In this document: piece after piece, positions 55,480 to 64,000 of the stretch
How the letters are laid out: each line of letters begins with the position of its first letter
How positions within the stretch are numbered: position 1 is the stretch's first letter
From: Linanthus parryae
Lineage: Eukaryota; Streptophyta; Magnoliopsida; Ericales; Polemoniaceae
Assembly: GCA_023055425.1 (NCBI GenBank)
Contig: JALGPY010000006.1
Coordinates: 87,827,935 to 87,891,934 of the forward strand
Length of the DNA: 64,000 nt
Reading direction: 5' to 3'
Translations under genes and position numbers: made by a program
Notes under the pieces: model-generated
Database searches by the model: none
What the model was told of the DNA's origin: nothing
The model's input: only the letters and a program-made list of their open reading frames with translations

Positions 55480-58108
55480 GTTGTTGGGCCTAAACTGGAT
55501 TACTGCCAAGCCATACATGTTTGTTTGGTATCGAAAGACTAAAATTTGAAACTCATGTGCTACGTCGCTCGAAGAACGATTGCTAAAAGTGAACACAATC
55601 TCATCAAATAATCGGGAGAGAGCTCTAATTTGGTTCAGTACATCTCTGTTTTTTGACTTATCTGCCTATATCCTTCTTTCATCATTGATGGAGTTTATAG
55701 CCTTTTCTGCGTCAGCTTCTACTATAATCCTTCTTTTACCACAATCAAGTGTGAGGAGGCCATCATCACGAATGGCTAGTGTTTTAGCTTGGAGAGCCAC
55801 AAGCTGCTAGGAGAGGGGATGAGAGTGCTGACAGGAGCGCACCATGACAATCCCTCAACACAGCACCACCGGCTGCTCTGTCCTCGGAAGGGGTCCATGC
55901 ACCGCCGGTGTTGAGTTTGACGAAATCACCATCAGGTGGCCGCCAGCATGATGAAGGAGAGATAGCTGGAGTTGAACCCCGACGGTGCCCACTGTTCTGG
56001 GCTACGGGTGATGCGATGAAGCTTTGAATCGAAGCAAAAACCTCTTGATCTGAAAGGACTTCTCCCTAGAAGATCACAACATTTCGATGACTCCAAATTC
56101 GCCATAGCACGGTGCAGAAAATGGCTCTATTAGCGGCTGTAAGTTACAGAAGAAATGCTGGAATCCAAAACGTGATGTCCCCTATCATGTTATTTCAAAA
56201 AGGTTCCCCTTCCAAATAGATAGAGATAAGGACAGTGCATGAATAAATGGGTTGCCGTTTTTGGATGAATGTGACAAAACTGACAAGAAGTCAAAACAAC
56301 TTTATTGAGTTTTGTGATCTTCATTATTGTAGCTAGGGAATCTTGAGCTGCTCTCCACACTGTATAAATGATCTTCGGTTGTACTATGATTTCCTACAGG
56401 TGCTCTAGCCATGGCAAAGGGTATTCGGAGGAGGAGGCAGCATGGTCCTCATTAGCTTTTCGTCTTCAAATAAGCAAATACCCTGATGCAACACTATAAT
56501 CCCCATTTTCATAATAATGACATACTCGAGAATCCGGTCTTGAGACCGATGGGACCGGGATCTTGATAATGTCATTCAATTCAGCCACAAGTCCCTTCTC
56601 GATCAGCTTTTCGGTGTCCCATGATTGGTCCGGAGTGATGAAATATGCGACCCACGTATGATGTGATCCTGCAGGTTTTTTCACCATGCCAAAACTTGGT
56701 TGGCGCTTTAACCAAGGATCTGAGGTTGCGTGGATGCTTTGTCCATCCCCAAATTTCCAACTTGCCCCGCTCTGAACAATACTTCTTACGCTAGAACTAG
56801 ACCGTCATGCATAAGAGCAATTGCAATGAAATGGAGAGTGAAGAATATCAGAATTATGAGCATACTTATGTTCAAAGACTATGCTAACTAGAGTGTCAGT
56901 GGTGAGAATCCGCCATAATTGTTTAGCTAAAAGTGAGTTGTTGAAATCTTCATGGTCTTTAAATCTAATGCCTCCTTTTTCAGGCTTCTTTAAAGCTTCC
57001 CTGGCAATCTAGTTCCCCCCTCTCTTATTGGGTTACTTTCCCCAAAAAAATTGATACGACATCCTTTCAAGCTTGTGGTAAAGGGTATAAGGAATTTTGA
57101 AGTAGCTCATGGTATAAAATGGCATGGATTGAACAATTGATTTTATTAAGACCTCTCTACCTGTATAGGAGAGCATTTGTTTCCACCCTTTCATCTTGCT
57201 AGCCACCTTCTCTGAAAGATTTTCAAAGCTCGTGATTCTCTTCTCCCCAGTGGAGGTAAGATGATCCAAGTACTTTTCGTGACTTGCAGACGACTCCCAT
57301 GAGATTACAAAATCCATTCTTTTCATGAACCGGAACATTTGATGAAAAAACAATGAAAGATTTGTCAAGATTCACCTTTTGACCTGATGCAGCTTCATAG
57401 ATCTATAACAGAGAATGGAGGAATCCAATCTCCTCAGTTGTAGCTTTAAGAAATACCATGACGTTATCAACAAAGAACATATGAGATATAATTGGTCACC
57501 CCCACCCAACCCCCACCACCCCGCGCGACGCCCAGTCACCCAAGAGGTGACCCTCATGGACAGTGATCGACAATTCTCGTGACAGAGTTTCACATACAAA
57601 GAGTAATAGAGATGGTGATAACGGGCATCCTTGGCGCAAGCCTCATTCAAGAATGATCTTTCCTTTGGTATCTCTGTGAATCGCCAAAGGTAAAGATGTT
57701 GTAGAGATACACTCGTGAATTAAGCGTACCCATCAGTTGCCGAACCCATCCTTTGACATCGTTGCTTCAAGAAAACACCACTCAACTCTGTCATAGGCTT
57801 TCACCATGTCTAGTTTCACTGCCATATACCCTTGCTTCGTCTTGTTTCCGTGTCCGCATAGAATGAAGGATCTCAAAATCCACCAGAACGTTATGTGTAA
57901 TAAGACGACCTGGTACAAACTCACTTTGGAACTCTGAGATGCAATCATCAATGAACTCTTTTAAGCGGTTGGCAATATAGTTTGAAATCAGCTTCTAAAC
58001 CACATAGCATAAACTGGTACGCCTCAAGTCACCTGAGTCCGTACTTGTTTCACTTTCGAGATCAACACAGTTGAGACCTGCCAAACTAACATGGTTGTTC
58101 AGTACCTG
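55480..58108 (-). pseudogene. LINE reverse transcriptase, zf-RVT and RNase H part
   Basis: Minus-strand motifs: 'MAVKLDMVKAYDRVEWCFLE' near 57790 (RT core), an active-site box reading FVDN instead of FADD near 57470, the RT thumb 'MKGWKQMLSYTGREVLIKSI' near 57150 and 'YQFFWGK' near 57040. These are followed by zf-RVT ('VCHYYENGDYSVASGY' near 56500) and an RNase H-like segment near 55950 ('GDFVKLNTGGAWTPSEDRA'). The FVDN change and multiple frameshifts mean no active enzyme. Confidence 0.8.
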
Positions 58109-58113
58109 GAGAC

Positions 58114-59284
58114 TGATAACTCCGATTTTGGAGTTATCTTTGTGCCTACTTTTCTATCGTTTTGAATGCTAACATAGAGGATTTTGCGTCATTTTGAGTA
58201 AAATTGTTGGTTAATTGAAAATACCGAGTTCATATGTGATCTCTGTCAAATCTGGGTGTTTTTTGTATATTTTTATTCATTTATCGGTATACGATCGCCG
58301 GTTGTTGTTTCGTGTTGTCTATGATAGGAAAATATAGCTTGGAGATCAATCGGGAGGTTGAAACGAACTTCGGAAATGAGGAACCAATAGAAGAATAAGC
58401 TAAATTCAATTTCTGGTGGTCTTGCACGAAGAGTGTGGGTCTTCGCACGAAGAGGGAAACTTAGCCAAAAAGGAGGAATGCTAAGAGAGTCTTCGCAAAA
58501 GAGCTTGCAGGATACAAGTGCGAACACTCTTCGCACGAAGACGTTAACCCTTCGCACGAAGACAAATAATTAGAAGATTTTTTGCTAGAAGTTGACAGTC
58601 TTTGCAGACCACCTTGCAGGATATATCTACGAAGAGTGTCCGTACGAAGAAGAAGACTGTTCGCATGAAGAGACTTCGCAAGAAGAGTCGATCCTTCGCA
58701 CAAAGACACTTACATAGGCGGTGGTTTAGGTATGGGAAATTTGTGTAATTTGCGTATTGTTTAGGAAATGTATTTAAGTAACTTAGTTCGTATCTTATGA
58801 GGTTAGACACTAAGAAGCTATGTTTTGGAGCTAAGAATTACGTTTGGAGCTTGGAGATCATTCGTTTGGTCGCTTTTCTCTATTATCTTCTTGCTTTTGT
58901 GCATGATGAATGTAAAACTATGTATTGTTGATCACGTCTTGTAGTACCTGAACCTCTTTTATCAGGATATCTTGAGGTAGCTAGGGTTTGAGCCGTGTTT
59001 GTCGAATTACGACACTTGATTCACGGGTTTGAGCTTAATTAGATGCTATCTTCCTTGTTCATGCTTGATTTATGTACTTAACTTAAATTGGGTGATCATT
59101 CAACTGGCTAATTGAATTAGTTTGTCCTTCAATTTAGTAGAAATAGCAAAACAAACCCAATTGCCAGCCCACATAAGGTTAAGAAATATTATCTAATTTA
59201 CAACAAGTCTCTTGGGATACGATAAACCCTACTTTCACTTAATACTACACACGAAATTCGTACACCTGCGGTTAGAACGTTTCA
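58114..59284. mobile_element. solo LTR (Ty3/gypsy-like) inside the LINE, perfect 5-bp duplication
   Basis: 1171 bp, TGATAACTCC...ACGTTTCA, flanked by GAGAC on both sides (58109-58113 and 59285-59289). LINE coding sequence resumes on the far side. Between 58415 and 58705 it holds about ten copies of CTTCGCACGAAG-like units, many palindromic. It shares its start and the AAACGAACTTCGGAA block with the solo LTR at 2207. No internal coding region is present. Confidence 0.88.
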
Positions 59285-59313
59285 GAGACACGTAGCAGAA
59301 ACCTCATCTCCAA

Positions 59314-60324
59314 TTAAAGCCCAGTTCTCCTGAAAAAACAAGGACGGGAAACCATCTGGTCCCGGAGACTTGTTTGGACTGATCTGACAGAGCGCCTGCT
59401 CAATATCAGTGCGGCTGAAGGGTTGTAAAGAGCCATTCTTTGAGCCACTGTGATGATTGGCTGGACGAAATGTAACATATTCTCAATAGACACATCCGAG
59501 GGGTTATGGGGTGAGAAAATAGAATGGACATGGGTTTCAAAAATACCCACAATGTCGTCGCTAGACGTGCGCCAAACACCACCCAATTTTATAACCTGCA
59601 GAGGTGGTTACGATCCTTGCGCAGTGAAGATTTTTTATGGAAGAAATTAGTGTTGCGATCGCCGCCTTCATCGACTGTCTTCTAGAACACTGGAGCCACT
59701 TAGCCGTTTTTTGGAAAGAAGAGAGTTTATCTCATATTTATACTTGCTGATATCATCATAAACTGCGTCAATATCATCACTACCTTGGAGTTCTTGGATT
59801 CTTTTGTGGATAAAAGCAATATTCCACTTCACGTTGCCAAACATTGATCGATCCCATTGCTTTAACCACATCCCCGTCTTCTCCAGCTTCCGTTGTAAGT
59901 CAAAATCATGAAGTTCGGTCCAGTTCTTTGCTATGAACGACTTGTAGTTATCATGACTAAGCTGCATAGCCTCAAAATGAAAGCGAGGGGTCTTTTTAGT
60001 CACAGGAATCCAACATAGCTCCATAGGGATGTGACTGGAAACCGCAGCCGTAAGATGAGTAACGCTTTCCCCCGTTAAGGTCAAGCCAAGCACGATTAGC
60101 TACCACTCTGTCAAGTCGCGGATAAGCCTTCCGCTCCGTGGATTTCTAGTCCATGTAAACTTTTGGCCACTATAACCAAGATCAAACAATTAATTGGTAG
60201 GAGGGAATACCTGAAGTCTTCCATAAGTTGTTTATCTACCGGACGTCCCCCCTGTTTTTCATCCTTTGAGAAGAAGGCGTTAAAGTCGTCCATCACGCAC
60301 CATGGGGTATTATTGGGGTTCGCA
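59314..60324 (-). pseudogene. LINE endonuclease and linker part
   Basis: On the minus strand the endonuclease motif 'PWCVMDDFNAFFSKDEKQGG' (usual form GDFN) lies near 60295, followed by linker sequence with 'FHFEAMQLSHDNYKSFIAKNW' cited only by its family pattern (F..E..W), and 'SMFGNVKWNIAFIHKRIQEL' near 59830. Only the last third of the endonuclease domain is present. Frames break near 60100, 59660 and 59590. Confidence 0.75.
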
Positions 60325-61750
60325 TGTTGGAATAGATGCCCTAGAGGCAATCTAGTTTAGTATGAATTTATTTGTGGCAAGAAATTAATTTATTATTTAT
60401 TGGATATTTAATATAATGAAGTCCTTAGATTTACAATTGTGTTGTTTATCTTAAATATCCCTAGTCCAGTATAATGATTAATAGGACAATCATCTATAGA
60501 CTAGTATGGGGTTGGATTGATATGGAGATATCATGATCCAACACATAGGTGTGCATTAGGGGTAATGTCGCACTGGATTGACCCATCTCCGAGAAGGCTA
60601 CATACATGTTATGTTGAGTCACAAGCGCTTCTCGCGGTGCAACGGTATTGTCACCCTTAGACTTGAAGTCACTAGATATTCTAGTTGTGGATTATTGTGA
60701 TTTTGGTAGCGTTAAACGCTACACCGTAACTGGGTAATTATAAAGGCGTGTATTGGATACAATAAGAAGCAAGCTTAGAGATCGTAGTGGACGTAGATAG
60801 AATTTGTCCCTCCCACATAACGGGAGCAAATATCCTAGGCCACTCGAGGGATAGTGCTTATAGAATGTCTGGCCAGACTCAAATAAATCAATATGGGATA
60901 TTGATGTTATTTGCACGAATAAGGCTATTCCCATGGATCGAGAAACTATGGATTGGATATACGAGTGTGACTTGTATGTTTCGTGTCCAATCCGGATATA
61001 GAGACAAAGGGATGAGACAATTACTTGTACAAAGGTTGTCAAGATGACTATTCCATTAGTTGGCTAGAATGGATGTTTTGCTAGAAACCGCTCCATATTA
61101 GCAAATAGTTGCTACCAACTAGATAGAACCTATGGGGTCACACGCTAGATAGAGTTGAACTAGATTTGAGATTAATCAATTGGATTAATTAATTAGAAGG
61201 ATCACTTTGCAAAACCTTGCAAACTTAGTAGGGACTAATTTGCAAGGAAGGGACTAAATTGAATTCTAGTAGGACTAGAATAAGTCCTTTAGGTAGTTGG
61301 CAAGGAGTTGTTGGACTATATAAAGGACCTTCCTTCCTTCCTTCCCACAACTTATGCTCATAATTGATCATAACAAGAGTGGGAGAGAACAAAAGGAGAG
61401 AGAGCAACAAGCTAGAGGAGCCGCCGCCCCCTAGCCCGCCGCCCGTCCCCGTCGGCCCCAAAGGAGGAGGCCGAAACCTCCTTTGGTTCGTCTCGTTTTG
61501 CGTGATTCTTATTCCTCTTCCTCTTTCCGGGCTAGCACCAAGGAGAGGGAGATTTAGAAATCAACTCTAGGCGTGGATCAACCATAGAGAACGTGACACA
61601 ATTCGCGTTTGAAGTCATCAAAGGAGAACCCTAAGGTGTGTTATTGATTTATTCCTTTACCATCGTTATGTCTCTTGACTTGTGACCCTTGGAGGGTTTT
61701 GCATGGTTAATTATTGTTTCCGTTGCGCATCCATGAATCAAAACCCTACA
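60325..61750 (+). repeat. element E 5' LTR (Ty1/copia)
   Basis: 1426 bp, TGTTGGAATAGATGCC...ACCCTACA, directly followed by a tRNA-Met primer binding site. The five bases before it are TCGCA (60320-60324); the matching duplication would lie beyond the window. It interrupts the LINE endonuclease. It has a strong TATA box and a GC-rich GCCGCCGCC/CGTCGGCCCC stretch near 61417-61460. Confidence 0.88.
61317..61324 (+). promoter_or_regulatory. TATA box in the element E LTR
   Basis: TATATAAA in the context GGACTATATAAAGGAC. A start site would be expected about 30 bases downstream (near 61350), giving a transcribed R-U5 of about 400 bases. Confidence 0.65.
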
Positions 61751-61751
61751 G

Positions 61752-61764
61752 TGGTATCAGAGCC
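61752..61764 (+). other. element E primer binding site
   Basis: TGGTATCAGAGCC, complementary to initiator tRNA-Met, one base after the LTR end. Confidence 0.9.
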
Positions 61765-63411
61765 ACATGTCGTAGAGCATAAACGTGGTTTATGTGTTAC
61801 GTTTTAGTTGTTTTACACCTTAAATTGATTGTTTATCGCGTAAAACAAGACAAATCAAGCATGGGATGCAATTTGTCAATAATCTATCATAACAAGATCT
61901 AATTTTTGCGTTGAATGCATGAATTAGTGAGTTTGAAAAATTTTAGGATCTAAGATCTAGGGTTTGGGCATCCTTGGTGAAGAAGGAGTTCTTCCAAAAC
62001 AAGGAAACAACCAAACTTGGGCACCAAGCAAGGGAGTTGTTTTGGAAACAACTCCCTATAGGAGGTTCGGCCCCCTAGGGGACCGCCCCTCTTGCTTGCC
62101 GCTCAAGCCTTGGCCGCCCTAGGGGCCGGGCGGCCCTAGCCCGCGGCCTAGCCGCGTGGGTTAGGGGCCGGGCCAGCCCTAGGGCCTTGCGGTTCACCTT
62201 TTTGGGCCCGGGCAATTTGATTGTTGGGCCCATGGATCGTTTTAACCCTAGAAATCCTAAAATCAATTAAAATTGACCAAGCGCGTTAAAATTGGATTTT
62301 AACTGTTTATGTGCAAATCGCATGGTGATTGGATATGGCCTTAGGATGTGGTTTGATGTGGATGTTTATTTTTGTGGTTTGGTTTACGGCCTGCTAGCTG
62401 ATAATTAGGATTTTATGGCCTGCGTGCCATTTTTTTCTCAACTTGTGAGATTTATTTTATTTAGTATAGAAGTTAGCTAGTGCTAGATGAAGTAGATTGT
62501 TAGCGAAGATTGAAGAAAAAAAGCCCAAAGCCAAAAGGAGCCACAAAAGATGGAGCATGGAGCATTCCACATGACTATGAAGGATGGACCAAAAGATCAA
62601 GACGCATGGAGATGTGTTTGCTTTTAGGGTTCATAGATAATTCCATTGGCTTGGAATTATCTTAGTCTAGAAAAGGCCATATCCACATCACGTTTAATTT
62701 TTGTTTTGTGGTTGTTTTACTTTATTGTCTTATTATTGTGTGGTTGGTGTATGGATGATGCATGCAATTAGGATAATAAGATAATTAGACAACCCGGATC
62801 TATTATTTGGAGTTGTGCTCAAACTCAAATAGATAGATTAGTTTATTTTGATCAACAAAACAATTAAAATTGAATTTAAAATCCCTCAAAATTCAAATAT
62901 TGTGTTCTTGCCTTCTCGTTATTTAAACACTCATGATCATCATTATTTATCAAGTTCGTGCGTGCCAAAGCATGGCGACTTGGTTCATAATGATGGAATG
63001 CGATGGCACAAGCTAGTAATGTGCAATTGTTTAAATAAGAGGTTGAACACAACTAGGCTATTAATATTATTAAGATACCTAGAGGAAATCAATTGGGATT
63101 ATCCATAAGGATGGATAAATAAGGAGTTATTTGCCCGATTAAACCAAGAGTTGCATAAAGGATGCAATTGGAATTGCTCCTACCTAAAGAAGTCAAATTA
63201 TGGGTGACTTGCCAAAGCAAGCTCATAAGGAGATGAAACATGGATCTTGGCCCACTAGAAAATATAAGGATATTTTCCGCATTAATATCTTGAGGGCTAT
63301 TAATCCGTAGAAAAATAGTGGGAGCTATATTTGATAAACTATCCATTATTGAATATAGTCAAAAATTCACAAATACTAAAACTTGCGTATTTTCCTTTTG
63401 TAGAATTCCAA
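61765..63411 (+). other. element E long untranslated leader
   Basis: About 1.65 kb between primer site and gag, long for a copia element. It includes a GC-rich island (about 62065-62215) with repeated CCCTAGGGG-like words. Just before gag is TTTCCTTTTGTAG (63391-63403), which matches a plant 3' splice site and ends nine bases before the ATG, so gag may be translated from a spliced RNA. No coding frame is supported in the leader. Confidence 0.65.
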
Positions 63412-64000
63412 ATGGCAAACAACTCATCGAGTTCACAACATTCCCTACGATCTGCCCTTGAGAAGGACAAGCTCTCTGGAACCAACTTTCTTGATTGGTA
63501 CAGAAACTTGAGAATTGTTCTCAAGCAAGAGAAGAAACTGTACGCAATAGAGGAGCATGTTCCAGAAGTTCCAGAGAACCAAACACCTGCTGCCCTAAAG
63601 GCGTATCAAAAGCGTGTTGATGACGCTAATGATGCGGCCTGCCTTATGCTATGCACCATGACTTCTGAGCTTCAGAAGCAACACGAAAACATGAATGTTG
63701 TCGATATGATCGAGCATCTGAAGCAGCTCTTCCAGGAGCAGGCAAGGGTAGAGAGGTATGAGGTCTCTAAGGCACTGTTCAAGTGTCATCTGGCAGAAGG
63801 GAACCCGGTGGGACCCCATGTACTCCGTATGATCGGGTACTTGGAGAATCTCGCCCGACTAGGGTTCCCGGTCGGCCAAGAGTTGGCAACCGATCTCGTG
63901 TTGCAATCGTTGCCCGAGAGTTATGGACAGTTCATCATGAACTATAACATGAACGGGATCGTGAAACCACTGCCAGATTTACTCAATATGTTGAGGACAG
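63412..64000 (+). CDS. element E gag polyprotein, N-terminal part, runs off the right edge
   Basis: ATG 63412 opens a frame with no stop to the window end, 196 codons, beginning MANNSSSSQHSLRSALEKDK. Shortly after comes 'LSGTNFLDWYRNLRIVLKQE', the usual opening of plant copia capsid (UBN2/Retrotran_gag type). Helical blocks with 'QEQARVERYEVSKALF' and 'LENLARLGFPVGQELATDLV' follow, then 'LQSLPESYGQFIMNYNMNG', all conserved capsid motifs. The absence of any stop or shift contrasts with every other gag here and suggests a recent insertion. The zinc knuckle and pol would lie beyond the window. Confidence 0.88.
   Translation, partial: MANNSSSSQHSLRSALEKDKLSGTNFLDWYRNLRIVLKQEKKLYAIEEHVPEVPENQTPAALKAYQKRVDDANDAACLMLCTMTSELQKQHENMNVVDMIEHLKQLFQEQARVERYEVSKALFKCHLAEGNPVGPHVLRMIGYLENLARLGFPVGQELATDLVLQSLPESYGQFIMNYNMNGIVKPLPDLLNMLRT

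Larger units (their letters stand above)
55405..60324 (-). mobile_element. decayed L1-type LINE, split by a solo LTR and cut by element E
   Basis: Minus-strand non-LTR element. The 3' end is the T8 run at 55405-55412 (poly-A in element sense) after an ATTAATAGAAGTTGATC word. Domains from 5' to 3': endonuclease (60324-60111), linker (60093-59314), reverse transcriptase (about 58108-57030), zinc-ribbon-like zf-RVT region (56687-56466), RNase H-like (about 56000-55480). The 5' end is lost where the LTR of element E begins at 60325. The solo LTR at 58114-59284 interrupts it between linker and RT. All domains are in broken frames. It begins about 185 bases after the IST1-like stop codon. Confidence 0.85.

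Noticed and set aside
61225..61570. Glycine/proline-rich frames on both strands of the element E LTR
   Set aside because: They arise from the GC-rich stretch of the LTR leader and do not continue into any domain.

Overview
This window looks like nuclear DNA of a flowering plant, most likely a eudicot. It is AT-rich and gene-poor, with spliced genes of plant families, tRNA-Met primer binding sites next to Ty1/copia LTRs, plant L1-type LINE pieces and several MITE classes. Nothing bacterial, viral or organellar was seen. The genus cannot be read from the sequence.

Only two host genes are complete. (1) 12519-14909 (+) is an intronless gene for a 796-residue protein with an N-terminal EF-hand, a TPR array and a C-terminal zinc-binding motif. 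It is followed by two decayed tandem copies of its own last exon end and 3' flank (16788-18050). (2) 52824-55220 (+) is a six-exon IST1-like gene (ESCRT-III/Vps4 regulator family, 416 residues) with MITEs upstream and in two introns. The first ~430 bases look like a noncoding first exon of a minus-strand gene that runs off the left edge.

Layout. 1-12000 is intergenic: a (TC)34 microsatellite, a 1.7-kb solo LTR (2207-3904), a hAT-type MITE with 8-bp TSD (5527-5948), a 1.1-kb Mutator-like foldback with 9-bp TSD (6310-7428), and a LINE RNase H remnant (10380-11215). 18564-51511 is a 33-kb retrotransposon nest that can be taken apart base by base from target-site duplications. An old Ale-like copia element (A) holds a minus-strand Sirevirus-like copia (B, 19579-38658, TSD GAAAG), which itself holds another minus-strand Sirevirus-like copia (D, 22889-33591, TSD CTCTC/CTCTT). 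The 3' LTR of A holds a third, plus-strand Sirevirus-like copia (C, 41988-51470, TSD ATATG). 55405-60324 is a decayed minus-strand L1 LINE, split by a 1171-bp solo LTR (58114-59284, TSD GAGAC) and cut at its 5' side by a copia element (E) whose 5' LTR, primer binding site, long leader and open gag reach the right edge.

The most notable signal belongs to the three Sirevirus-like elements. Their LTRs, linkers and coding regions are dotted with the perfect 14-bp palindrome TTCAAGGCCTTGAA and near variants. It is read in two different codon frames inside gag-pol and is absent from the neighbouring host genes, the Ale element and the LINE. All six LTRs also carry a C-homopolymer loop (10-20 nt) closed by an ACTCTA/TAGAGT stem shortly before the primer binding site. 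Gag-pol is broken in B, C and D, but D keeps an intact 610-codon env-like reading frame.
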